The translations under genes were made by a program, and so were the position numbers. Below, piece by piece: positions 1 to 6,265 of a stretch of 9,849 nt of DNA (its first letter is position 1; the number at the start of each line of letters is the position of its first letter). The stretch is from Clostridium sp. CAG:389 (GTDB taxonomy: Bacteria > Bacillota > Clostridia > TANB77 > CAG-508). The notes beneath the pieces are model-generated. The model searched no databases. It saw nothing but the letters and a program-made list of their open reading frames with translations, and was not told where the DNA came from. The stretch is from NCBI GenBank assembly GCA_000438255.1, contig FR901876.1, positions 1 to 9,849 of the forward strand. Direction: 5' to 3'.

Positions 1-123
1 CTAGAAGAAGTTGGAAAAGAATTCAATGTAACTCGTGAAAGAATAAGACAAATAGAAGCAAAAGCATTAAGAAAATTAAGACATCCAAGTAGAAGCAAAA
101 AATTAAGAGATTATATGGGATAA
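1..123 (+). CDS. rpoD: RNA polymerase primary sigma factor, C-terminal end (partial)
   Basis: This is the last 40 codons of the housekeeping sigma factor (RpoD/SigA), open at the left edge and ending at TAA. The visible part is region 4.2, the helix-turn-helix that reads the -35 promoter element. Its recognition helix is recognisable as VTRERIRQIEAKALRKLRH, followed by the typical ending HPSRSKKLRDYMG. These residues are near-universal in group 1 sigma factors, so the family call is firm. Which sigma-70 paralogue it is cannot be proved from the tail alone, but this ending is characteristic of the primary factor. The mechanosensitive channel gene starts 21 bases later with no terminator between them, so the two may be co-transcribed. 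Confidence 0.93.
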   Translation, partial: LEEVGKEFNVTRERIRQIEAKALRKLRHPSRSKKLRDYMG

Positions 124-144
124 AATGGCAAAAAGGAGAAATAT

Positions 145-1218
145 ATGGAAAACATAAGAGAATTTGCGGAAACAATAAAAGGAATACAAATGAGTCAAGT
201 AATAGATATAGGTATAGCAATCTTAATATATATATTATTTAGATGTTTAAGCAAAAGCTTGGCATATATGACAGTAAGAATTTTTAAACCAAAAACAAAA
301 AATAAAAAAGAAATAAGAAAAAATGCATTTTATGCACCTCTAAAAGTATTTTATGTAGTATTAGGAATTTATTTAGCACTGTTATTTATAAGAAAACCAC
401 TAAATACAGGAGTATGGATAAATAGTAAAATAGATGAATTATTTAAAATTGCTATTATAATATTATCTGCAAATGGAATAGCAAATAGTTTAACAACAAA
501 TAGTAGTTTGGTTAATAGGCTAAAAGACAAAATGAATCCAGAAGTAGAAGACTCAATGCTAAGATTTATATTAAAAGCTATTAGAGTCATAATATACATA
601 ATTGCAGGTTTTATAATAATAACAGATTTAGGTGTTAATTTAAATGGATTAGTAGCAGGACTTGGATTAGGAAGTGTTGTAATAACACTTGCAGCACAAG
701 ATACTGCAAAAAATTTATTTGGTGGTTTAGTGATCTTTTTAGACAAACCATTTGTAGTTGGAGATTGGATAGAAGTTGAAAAATATGAAGGTACAGTAGA
801 AGATATTACTTTTAGAAGTACAAGAGTAAGAACATTCGAAAATTCTGTTGTAAACATACCAAACTCAGTAATTGCAAGTGATTCAATAATAAATTGGAGT
901 AGAATGGAAAAAAGAAGAAACAAAGTAAATTTATGTTTGGAATTAGATACACCAATAGAAAAAGTACAGATAGTACAAAAAAGAATAAAAGAAATGTTAA
1001 TTCAACACGATGATGTAATTGATGATTCTGTTATGGTAAGATTTGATAATATAACAGATAACGGAATAAATATACTAGTTTGTAGTTATACTAACTCAGT
1101 AAGCTATGCAAGCTTTTTAGAGGAAAAAGAAAAAATTAATTTTAAAATTATGCAAATTTTAAGAGAAGAAAATGTAGAATTGGCATATGATACAAAAACA
1201 GTATTTGTAAAAAAATAA
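145..1218 (+). CDS. Small-conductance mechanosensitive channel (MscS family)
   Basis: Predicted 357-residue inner-membrane channel that would open under membrane tension and release solutes during osmotic downshock. Hydrophobic segments lie near residues 18-34, 63-83, 100-115 and 141-161. The pore helix follows at about 166-200, with the glycine/alanine-rich stretch LVAGLGLGSVVITLAAQDTA and then NLFGG and FVVGDWIEV, which mark the MscS pore and the start of the beta domain. The IPNS motif at about 238-241 and the mixed C-terminal domain complete the family pattern. Length is normal for a compact MscS/YnaI-type channel. The start at 145 is set by AAGGAG about 9 bases upstream. It follows the sigma factor gene closely and ends at a strong terminator. 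No promoter of its own is obvious. Confidence 0.92.
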   Translation: MENIREFAETIKGIQMSQVIDIGIAILIYILFRCLSKSLAYMTVRIFKPKTKNKKEIRKNAFYAPLKVFYVVLGIYLALLFIRKPLNTGVWINSKIDELFKIAIIILSANGIANSLTTNSSLVNRLKDKMNPEVEDSMLRFILKAIRVIIYIIAGFIIITDLGVNLNGLVAGLGLGSVVITLAAQDTAKNLFGGLVIFLDKPFVVGDWIEVEKYEGTVEDITFRSTRVRTFENSVVNIPNSVIASDSIINWSRMEKRRNKVNLCLELDTPIEKVQIVQKRIKEMLIQHDDVIDDSVMVRFDNITDNGINILVCSYTNSVSYASFLEEKEKINFKIMQILREENVELAYDTKTVFVKK

Positions 1219-1220
1219 GC

Positions 1221-1246
1221 GAGGTCCCTACGGGGGACCTCTTTGT
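1221..1246. terminator. Bidirectional intrinsic terminator between mscS-like gene and opposing small gene
   Basis: A perfect 8-bp stem, GAGGTCCC (1221-1228) with GGGACCTC (1234-1241), encloses a 5-base loop. A short T run follows on the plus strand. On the minus strand the stem is followed by GCTTATTTTTTT. It can therefore end transcripts from both converging genes. It starts 3 bases after the channel stop codon and 11 bases beyond the stop of the minus-strand gene. Confidence 0.88.
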
Positions 1247-1251
1247 GTTAC

Positions 1252-1485
1252 TTAATGGTGAATAGTGGTCAATACATATAAAAATTTTAAGAAGTTATAT
1301 GCACAATAAGTTATGAAGATACCATCAGATGCCGAAACAACATATAATAATATAATCATACCATCTGTCCGTGGGCCACCATTCCCATGATCTTTTGAGG
1401 TAAAATTTGGTTCAAACTTGTTAAAAAAATGAATGAACATAGCAAGAAAGATAATTCCTATAACAAAACCTACCAAGAACTTCAT
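1252..1485 (-). CDS. Small membrane protein of unknown function
   Basis: Predicted 77-residue protein on the minus strand. The start ATG at 1485 is preceded by AAAGGAG with an 8-base spacer, and a good promoter lies upstream on the same strand, so this is a real gene and not a shadow. Residues 1-21 (MKFLVGFVIGIIFLAMFIHFF) form a membrane segment or uncleaved signal anchor. A polar, glycine-rich linker around residues 27-42 (FTSKDHGNGGPRTDG) follows, then a second hydrophobic segment at about 43-70. That gives two likely membrane spans with a short loop. The protein ends in His-His. I do not recognise the family and assign no function. It is divergent from the two-component operon and converges on the channel gene through a shared terminator. 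Confidence 0.72.
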   Translation of the reverse strand: MKFLVGFVIGIIFLAMFIHFFNKFEPNFTSKDHGNGGPRTDGMIILLYVVSASDGIFITYCAYNFLKFLYVLTTIHH

Positions 1486-1506
1486 AAGTAACTCCTTTCA
1501 GAATCT

Positions 1507-1521
1507 AAAACTATATAGTAA
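1507..1521. promoter_or_regulatory. Candidate operator, copy 1 (AAAACTATATAGTAA)
   Basis: This 15-mer contains the perfect palindrome ACTATATAGT. It sits between the -10 box and ribosome binding site of the minus-strand gene. A 14/15 match occurs at 1574-1588 inside the opposing promoter. The regulator is unknown; the adjacent response regulator is an obvious candidate but unproven. Confidence 0.4.
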
Positions 1522-1528
1522 CGAATAT

Positions 1529-1557
1529 ATTATAATACAAAAAACACATAAAATCAA
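1529..1557 (-). promoter_or_regulatory. Promoter for the small minus-strand membrane protein
   Basis: Read on the minus strand, TTGATT (1557-1552) and TATAAT (1534-1529) are separated by exactly 17 bases, a near-consensus vegetative promoter. Transcription would start about 35-40 bases before the start codon at 1485. A perfect palindrome, ACTATATAGT (1510-1519), lies just downstream of the -10 box. Confidence 0.65.
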
Positions 1558-1562
1558 TGGTA

Positions 1563-1591
1563 TTGCAATTTGAAAAACTATGTAGTAAAAT
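1563..1591 (+). promoter_or_regulatory. Candidate promoter for the two-component operon, overlapped by operator copy 2
   Basis: TTGCAA (1563-1568) and TAAAAT (1586-1591) are spaced by 17 bases. The motif AAAACTATGTAGTAA (1574-1588) covers the spacer and the start of the -10 box, so a protein bound there would block or reshape transcription. A second TATAAT at 1633-1638 has no convincing -35 partner at normal spacing. In such AT-rich DNA chance matches are common, so confidence is moderate. Confidence 0.42.
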
Positions 1592-1708
1592 AAAAAACAG
1601 AAAATAGACACAAAAAAGTCACAAAAAAACAGTATAATAAAAAAATATATTATCAATAACATAAAACTGTGAACAGAAACACAGAGTAAAGTGAAGGGAA
1701 AGAAAAAA

Positions 1709-2383
1709 ATGGATAAATGTATATTAATTGTAGATGACGAATCAAGAATGAGAAAACTGATAAAAGACTTTTTGACAGCAAAAGGATACAAGATATTAGA
1801 AGCAGAAGACGGAGAAAAAGCATTACAAGTATTTGAAGAAAACTCAGAAAAAATAGATTTAATACTACTAGATGTAATGATGCCAAAACTAGACGGATGG
1901 TCTGTATTAAGACAAATAAGACAAACATCAAAAGTACCAATAATAATGCTAACAGCAAGAGGAGAAGAACAAGATGAACTATTTGGATTTGAACTAGGAG
2001 TAGATGAATATATATCAAAGCCATTCAGCCCTAAAATACTAGTAGCAAGAGTAGAAGCAATACTAAAAAGAACACAGGGAGAGACAAAAGAAGTAAAAGA
2101 TTATGGTGGAATAGAAATAGACAAAGAAGGAAGAACCGTAACAGTAGACGGCAAAGTATTAGAATTAAGCCTAAGAGAATACGAACTATTAATATATCTA
2201 GTAGAAAATGAAAACATAGCACTTTCAAGAGACAAAATTTTAAACAATGTATGGAACTATGATTATTATGGAGATTCAAGAACAATAGACAGTCATATAA
2301 AAAAAATTAGACATAAATTGGGAAAAAGAGGAAAATATATAAAAACAATGAGAGGCGTGGGATATAAATTTGAAATTAAATAA
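1709..2383 (+). CDS. Two-component response regulator, OmpR/PhoB family
   Basis: Predicted 224-residue DNA-binding regulator, phosphorylated by its partner kinase. The receiver domain covers residues 1-118: acidic pair D9/D10, phospho-acceptor D55 in LILLDVMMP, T82 in IIMLTAR and K104 in YISKPF are all present. The winged-helix domain (about 127-222) carries LSLREYELLIYL, the recognition segment SRTIDSHIKKIRHKLG and the end RGVGYKFEI. I prefer the ATG at 1709. An in-frame GTG at 1691 would add six lysine-rich residues and would remove the purine-rich GAAGGGA (1693-1699) from its role as ribosome binding site. The gene ends 14 bases inside the kinase gene, so the pair is translationally coupled. 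The DNA targets are unknown. Confidence 0.93.
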   Translation: MDKCILIVDDESRMRKLIKDFLTAKGYKILEAEDGEKALQVFEENSEKIDLILLDVMMPKLDGWSVLRQIRQTSKVPIIMLTARGEEQDELFGFELGVDEYISKPFSPKILVARVEAILKRTQGETKEVKDYGGIEIDKEGRTVTVDGKVLELSLREYELLIYLVENENIALSRDKILNNVWNYDYYGDSRTIDSHIKKIRHKLGKRGKYIKTMRGVGYKFEIK

Positions 2384-3890
2384 AATAAAAGATATACTAT
2401 CATCAGTAAAAGCAAAACTATTTATGACACTAAGCTCAACAATATTACTAATTATATTATTTTTAATAGTAGTAAACAATTTTGCACTAGAAAAATTCTA
2501 TCTATATAAAAAACAAAACACATTAAAAACAGTATATGAATCAATAAATAATTACTACAAAACACCAGGACAAGATAATGATATACAAACAGAACTAGAA
2601 AAATTATCAATTAAAAACAATTTTGACATTTTAATAAAAGACAATAACGGAATAAATCTATACACAACAAATAAAAACTTTTCAACAGTAATAGGAAGTA
2701 TAAATGACATACTAGACAGAATTAATACAAGTGGTGGAAAAGAACTAGAATCAAATGATAATTATACAATAAAAAAACAAAGAGATATTAAGAATGGATT
2801 AACATATATGATGCTATCTGGAAAAATGGAAAATGGATATTTCTTATATATAAGAATACCATTAAACTCTATCCAAGATAGTGTAAGCATATCAAATAAT
2901 TTCTTATTAATGATGGCAGGATTTACTATATTAATAGCCTCAATAATGGTAACAATAGTATCAAAAAAATTCACAGAACCAATACTAGAATTAAACAACA
3001 TAGCAAAGAAAATGTCAAACTTAGACTTCAGCCAAAAATATCAAGTAACAAATGCAAGAGATGAAATAAATAATTTAGGAAGAAGTATAAACACAATGTC
3101 AGACAAACTAGAAAGAACAATAAAACAACTAAGAAGCAGTAATATAGAACTAGAAAGAGACATTGAAGAAAAATCAAAAATAGACGAAATGAGAAAAACA
3201 TTTATATCAGATGTATCACATGAGTTAAAAACACCAATAGCGCTAATACAAGGATATAGTGAAGGTCTATTAGAGAATGTAAATAGTGATGAAGAAAGTA
3301 GAAAATTTTATGCAGAAGTAATTCTAGATGAAACAAATAAAATGGATAAATTAGTAAAACAACTATTAGAATTAATGAAACTAGAATATGGAAAAAGAGA
3401 ATTTAATAATAAAGAATTTAACATATTAGAACTTGAAAAAGAAGTAATTAGAAAAACACAAGTTATGATAGATGAAAAACAAGCAGAGATTAAGTTTGAC
3501 AACATTGGAGATATTCAAGTATTTGCAGATGATTTCTACATTGAACAAGTTTTAACAAATTATTTAACAAATGCAATAAAAAATGTCAAAGAAATAGATG
3601 GCGAGAAATATATTAGAATATCAAATGAAATAAACAAAGAAAAAAATAAAGTATGTATTAAAGTTTTTAATACAGGTGATAAAATATCAGAGGAAAATCT
3701 AAATAGAATTTGGAATAGATTTTATAAGGCTGATGAGTCTAGACATAGAGAAGATGGTGGCACAGGAATAGGACTTGCATTTGTAAAAGCTATTATGGGA
3801 AATTATGATAATAAATATGGAGTTAGAAATTTAGAAAATGGAGTTGAATTCTATTTTGAATTAGATGTGAGACAAGTGGGACAGTCCTAA
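2370..3890 (+). CDS. Sensor histidine kinase (membrane-bound, HAMP domain)
   Basis: Predicted 506-residue kinase paired with the preceding regulator. TM1 lies at about residues 17-38 and TM2 at 178-198, with an extracytoplasmic sensor of about 140 residues between them. A HAMP linker (199-250) leads into a coiled-coil, then the dimerisation/phosphotransfer helix FISDVSHELKTPI with the phospho-acceptor H284. The ATPase domain has the N box EQVLTNYLTNAIKN (392-405), a G1-like segment VFNTGDKIS (432-440) in which NTG replaces the usual DxGxG, an F box WNRFYKADESR and the G2 box GGTGIGLAFVK. This layout resembles VanS/YclK-type kinases. The start is TTG at 2370, overlapping the regulator; it has only a weak upstream GAGG. 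An ATG at 2424 would cut into TM1. The sensed signal is not predictable. Confidence 0.92.
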   Translation: MKLNKIKDILSSVKAKLFMTLSSTILLIILFLIVVNNFALEKFYLYKKQNTLKTVYESINNYYKTPGQDNDIQTELEKLSIKNNFDILIKDNNGINLYTTNKNFSTVIGSINDILDRINTSGGKELESNDNYTIKKQRDIKNGLTYMMLSGKMENGYFLYIRIPLNSIQDSVSISNNFLLMMAGFTILIASIMVTIVSKKFTEPILELNNIAKKMSNLDFSQKYQVTNARDEINNLGRSINTMSDKLERTIKQLRSSNIELERDIEEKSKIDEMRKTFISDVSHELKTPIALIQGYSEGLLENVNSDEESRKFYAEVILDETNKMDKLVKQLLELMKLEYGKREFNNKEFNILELEKEVIRKTQVMIDEKQAEIKFDNIGDIQVFADDFYIEQVLTNYLTNAIKNVKEIDGEKYIRISNEINKEKNKVCIKVFNTGDKISEENLNRIWNRFYKADESRHREDGGTGIGLAFVKAIMGNYDNKYGVRNLENGVEFYFELDVRQVGQS

Positions 3891-3904
3891 TTTGTCTCAC
3901 TTTT
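3867..3904 (+). terminator. Intrinsic terminator overlapping the kinase stop codon
   Basis: GTGAGACAA (3867-3875) pairs perfectly with TTGTCTCAC (3892-3900), and TTTT follows. The left arm and loop lie inside the last eight codons of the kinase, so ribosomes reaching the stop codon would cover the left arm. This separates the two-component operon from the sortase operon. Confidence 0.75.
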
Positions 3905-3906
3905 CA

Positions 3907-3923
3907 TGTCATATTATGTCGAA
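3907..3923 (+). promoter_or_regulatory. Tandem Spo0A-box-like sites upstream of the sortase operon
   Basis: TGTCATA (3907-3913) and TGTCGAA (3917-3923) are direct 7-mers separated by 3 bases. TGTCGAA matches the known 0A-box core, and 7-mers repeated every 10 bases are the arrangement bound by a Spo0A dimer. The pair lies 18 bases before the -35 box of the sortase promoter. The same composite motif recurs at 9822-9838. No spo0A gene is in the window, so the assignment is by motif only. Confidence 0.42.
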
Positions 3924-3941
3924 AATTGCGATGAAAAGTTC

Positions 3942-3973
3942 TTTACAAATAGATATAAATGTAGTATTATAAT
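3942..3973 (+). promoter_or_regulatory. Candidate promoter of the sortase operon
   Basis: TTTACA (3942-3947) is followed after 17 bases by TATTAT (3965-3970), or after 20 bases by TATAAT (3968-3973). Either choice gives a leader of about 95 bases before the sortase. It is the only good promoter-like pair in the gap. Confidence 0.5.
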
Positions 3974-4071
3974 TATGGTTTTATCAAATAACACGAAAGT
4001 GTTTTTAAATCTAAAAAATTTTTTCGAAAAAATTATCCAAAAAAAGAAAATCTAAAAGGCGGGTGAAAAGT
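3974..4071 (+). promoter_or_regulatory. Sortase operon leader with two inverted repeats
   Basis: The leader holds a small hairpin, AACAC-GAAA-GTGTT followed by TTT (3990-4006), and an 18-bp perfect palindrome AATTTTTTCGAAAAAATT (4017-4034). A decamer AAATCTAAAA occurs at 4008-4017 and again at 4049-4058. The first hairpin looks like a weak attenuator or terminator. I recognise no known riboswitch. Confidence 0.35.
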
Positions 4072-4075
4072 ATGA

Positions 4076-4720
4076 ATGATACGATACACCAAAAGATATG
4101 TTAATATTGTAAGTTTAATTATCACAATAATAATATTTTCATTTACTAATCAAATTTCTATAACACCAAATAAAATAAATATAAACTCTATCTCAAATTT
4201 ATTTAAAAGAAATTTGGTATTAGTAGAATTAAACTCAAACAATATTAATCAAGAAACAAAAGAAAACATACCCTTAGTCAAAAATCAAAATAATAATGAT
4301 GAACAAATCATTAACGAAATACAAGAAAAAATAAAAAATGTAAACTGGAAGATAACAATCCCCAAAATATCGTTAGAAGCAGAAATATCGGAAGGCACAA
4401 GAAAAGAAGTAATGGATAAATTTGTTGGTCATTTTGAAGAAACAACAAAAACAAGTGGTAATGTAGGGCTTGCGGCACATAATAGAGGATATCCTGTTAA
4501 TTATTTTGCAGACATAAAAAAACTAAAAGAAGGAGACGAAATTATTTATAAATATTTTGAATTTGAGAAAACTTATTTAGTAACAGAAAACAAAATAATA
4601 GCAGATATAGATTGGGAACCATTAGAAAACACGAAAGAGAATAAAATAACATTAATAACTTGTGTAGAGAATGAACCGGAATACAGAAGATGTATACAAG
4701 CAATTGAAAAAGAGAACTAA
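4076..4720 (+). CDS. Sortase (membrane-anchored transpeptidase), class uncertain
   Basis: Predicted 214-residue sortase, a cysteine transpeptidase outside the membrane that cuts LPxTG-like motifs and joins proteins to the cell wall or to each other. An N-terminal anchor spans about residues 8-28, followed by an Asn-rich linker to about 88. The sortase fold starts at WKITIPKISLEAEI. Catalytic residues are visible: H135 in LAAHNRG, C196 in TLITC and an Arg in EYRRC (R204 or R205). The class is not clear from motifs; it resembles compact class B/D-type clostridial enzymes. AGGCGGGTG (4057-4065) is the ribosome binding site. An ATG at 4072, four bases earlier, opens only a 10-codon frame, so ATG 4076 is chosen. 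The putative substrate gene starts 64 bases downstream with no terminator between. Confidence 0.88.
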   Translation: MIRYTKRYVNIVSLIITIIIFSFTNQISITPNKININSISNLFKRNLVLVELNSNNINQETKENIPLVKNQNNNDEQIINEIQEKIKNVNWKITIPKISLEAEISEGTRKEVMDKFVGHFEETTKTSGNVGLAAHNRGYPVNYFADIKKLKEGDEIIYKYFEFEKTYLVTENKIIADIDWEPLENTKENKITLITCVENEPEYRRCIQAIEKEN

Positions 4721-4770
4721 GATACAAAAGAAAAAATTTAAAGTAAATAATAGAAAAATATAAGAATAAT

Positions 4771-4787
4771 AGGAGGAAAAGAAAATA
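4771..4787 (+). promoter_or_regulatory. Ribosome binding site and ATA initiation codon of the adhesin gene
   Basis: AGGAGG (4771-4776) lies eight bases before ATA (4785-4787). There is no ATG, GTG or TTG in frame between this site and ATG 4839, and the codons after ATA encode a textbook signal peptide. Placement therefore favours ATA as the start, or as a mutated ATG. Confidence 0.6.
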
Positions 4788-6059
4788 AAAAAAATAAAAA
4801 GATTTTTATCAATAATAAGTTTTTTTGTTCTAAATGCCATGTTAGTGTTTAGTTCTGTGCAGGCTGTGGATTTAAATGCAACAGATATAGTTTCAGGTGG
4901 AAATTGTGGAAGTTTATTAATTTATAAAGGAATATATATAAAAACATATTATGCATATTACACAAAAGATGGAGTAAATTATCCTGCATATTGTTTAGAT
5001 AAAACAAAACACGGAGTAAATGATGAGTTATCATATTCAGTATCAGTACAATCAGCAATTTCAGATGTAAAATTGTGGAGAATTATTATAAATGGATATC
5101 CATATAAAACAATAGAACAATTAGGATGTAGTAATAAAGAAGAAGCATTTTCTGCTACAAAGCAAGCAATATATTGTTACATACATGGAAATGATCCAAA
5201 TGGATACACAGGAATAGGAGAAGCGGGAAATAGAACAGTAAGAGCAATAAAACAAATTTTAGCAGATGCTGAAAACTGTAACGAAACACAAATATCAAAT
5301 AATGTAAACATTATAAAAGAGCAAGAAGTATTTGATATAGACAATAAAGATAAGAATTATGTTTCAAAAATATATTCAATAAAAGCAGGAACAACAATTT
5401 CAAACTATAAAGTTCAAATAACAAAAGTAGATGAAGAACTTCCGGAAGGCATAAGAATAGCAGATATTAATAATAATGAAAAAACAGAATTTTCATCAGA
5501 AGAAAAATTTAAAATCTTAATTCCAATAAAAAATCTTACAAAGGAAAATAATTTTAACATAGAAATACAAACAAAGATAAATACTAAGCCAGTATTATAC
5601 GGACAAGCACCAAATACTTCATATCAAGATTATGCGTTAACTGCTGCAACATATGAGGATGCAAGTGCAAAATCACAAGATAAGTTTTATAAAAATGAAA
5701 CAAAATTGAAAATAATAAAACAAGACGAAGAAACAAAAAAAAGATTAGAAAATGTAGAATTTAATGTTATGGATAGTAATAAAAATGTAATTTATGCTAA
5801 TTTAAAAACTAATTCAAAAGGAGAAATAGAGATTACAAACTTACTACCCGGAAAATATTATATTCGAGAAGTTAATGCAAAAGAAGGATATTTATTAAGT
5901 AATGAAATGTTTGAAATTGATATCAACTTTAATGAGGAATTTACAATTATAGTAAATAATTCTTTTAAAGAAGAGGAAGAACAAGAACCAAATATTACAA
6001 AACAAGAAATTTCTCATAAAGTAGAAAATGTCAAAAAACTGCCTGTTACAGGTATGTAA
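4785..6059 (+). CDS. Secreted thioester-domain / CnaB-type surface adhesin with LPVTG motif, apparent ATA start
   Basis: Predicted 424-residue secreted protein. The first in-frame ATG (4839) would leave only a stub of the leader. Reading from ATA at 4785, eight bases after AGGAGG (4771-4776), gives a full signal peptide: KKIKR, a hydrophobic core, then cleavage after VQA at about residue 27. Residues about 28-150 resemble a thioester (TQXA) domain with Cys70 in YPAYCLD and Gln127 in ATKQAIY, the pair that forms a Cys-Gln thioester for covalent attachment in Gram-positive adhesins. A linker domain follows. A CnaB-like domain (about 306-393) has a candidate isopeptide Lys312 (KIIKQD), Glu362 (YYIREV) and Asn391/392 (IVNNS). 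The C-terminus is KKLPVTGM-stop: a sorting motif with no hydrophobic span or charged tail. It is the likely partner of the adjacent sortase, but anchoring is doubtful. Confidence 0.82.
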   Translation: MKKIKRFLSIISFFVLNAMLVFSSVQAVDLNATDIVSGGNCGSLLIYKGIYIKTYYAYYTKDGVNYPAYCLDKTKHGVNDELSYSVSVQSAISDVKLWRIIINGYPYKTIEQLGCSNKEEAFSATKQAIYCYIHGNDPNGYTGIGEAGNRTVRAIKQILADAENCNETQISNNVNIIKEQEVFDIDNKDKNYVSKIYSIKAGTTISNYKVQITKVDEELPEGIRIADINNNEKTEFSSEEKFKILIPIKNLTKENNFNIEIQTKINTKPVLYGQAPNTSYQDYALTAATYEDASAKSQDKFYKNETKLKIIKQDEETKKRLENVEFNVMDSNKNVIYANLKTNSKGEIEITNLLPGKYYIREVNAKEGYLLSNEMFEIDINFNEEFTIIVNNSFKEEEEQEPNITKQEISHKVENVKKLPVTGM

Positions 6060-6099
6060 AAAATCCCCTTATGCCCAAAACATAAGGGGATTTTTATAT
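6060..6099 (+). terminator. Strong intrinsic terminator after the adhesin gene
   Basis: A perfect 14-bp stem, AAAATCCCCTTATG (6060-6073) with CATAAGGGGATTTT (6081-6094), has a 7-base loop and a T-rich tail. It begins directly after the stop codon and closes the sortase operon. The flanking A run may let it work in both directions. Confidence 0.92.
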
Positions 6100-6149
6100 T
6101 TAATATAATATCAAGCACATGTAAAAATATAACAAAAAAACAAAAATTA

Positions 6150-6178
6150 TTGACATTTATTTTTGATAAATGTAAAAT
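6150..6178 (+). promoter_or_regulatory. Promoter of the paralogue array with an internal operator-like palindrome
   Basis: TTGACA (6150-6155), a consensus -35, is 17 bases from TAAAAT (6173-6178). A perfect inverted repeat, ACATTTAT (6153-6160) and ATAAATGT (6166-6173), fills the space between the boxes and overlaps both. That is a typical site for a repressor. The array has no other clear promoter. Confidence 0.68.
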
Positions 6179-6205
6179 ATAAAATGATAAGGAGTGTTTT
6201 CTAAA

Positions 6206-6244
6206 ATGATATACTTGATTTTAGGGACCTTTAATATGAGATGA
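6206..6244 (+). CDS. Possible 12-residue leader peptide
   Basis: AAGGAG (6189-6194) precedes ATG 6206, which opens a 12-residue frame (MIYLILGTFNMR) ending 21 bases before the first paralogue start. CTAAAAT (6201-6207) and ATTTTAG (6218-6224) could pair across its start. The spacing to the ribosome binding site is long (11 bases) and nothing else supports translation, so this is tentative. Confidence 0.2.
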   Translation: MIYLILGTFNMR

Positions 6245-6265
6245 AATACAAAGGAGGAAACATTA

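Noticed and set aside
369..923. Long open frame on the minus strand inside the mechanosensitive channel gene
   Set aside because: It is antisense to a clear MscS-family gene and has no ribosome binding site or recognisable motif; the frame is a by-product of AT-rich codon use.
1653..2024. Leucine-rich minus-strand frame opposite the response regulator
   Set aside because: Its composition mirrors the A-ending codons of the regulator, and it lacks start signals.
3974..4071. Riboswitch in the sortase leader
   Set aside because: No conserved core of any class I know, such as the cyclic di-GMP types, can be found in this leader.
4072..4104. Ten-residue leader peptide overlapping the sortase start (ATGAATG)
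   Set aside because: It shares the ribosome binding site with the sortase, and nothing but the ATG supports it; the sortase start at 4076 explains the signal.
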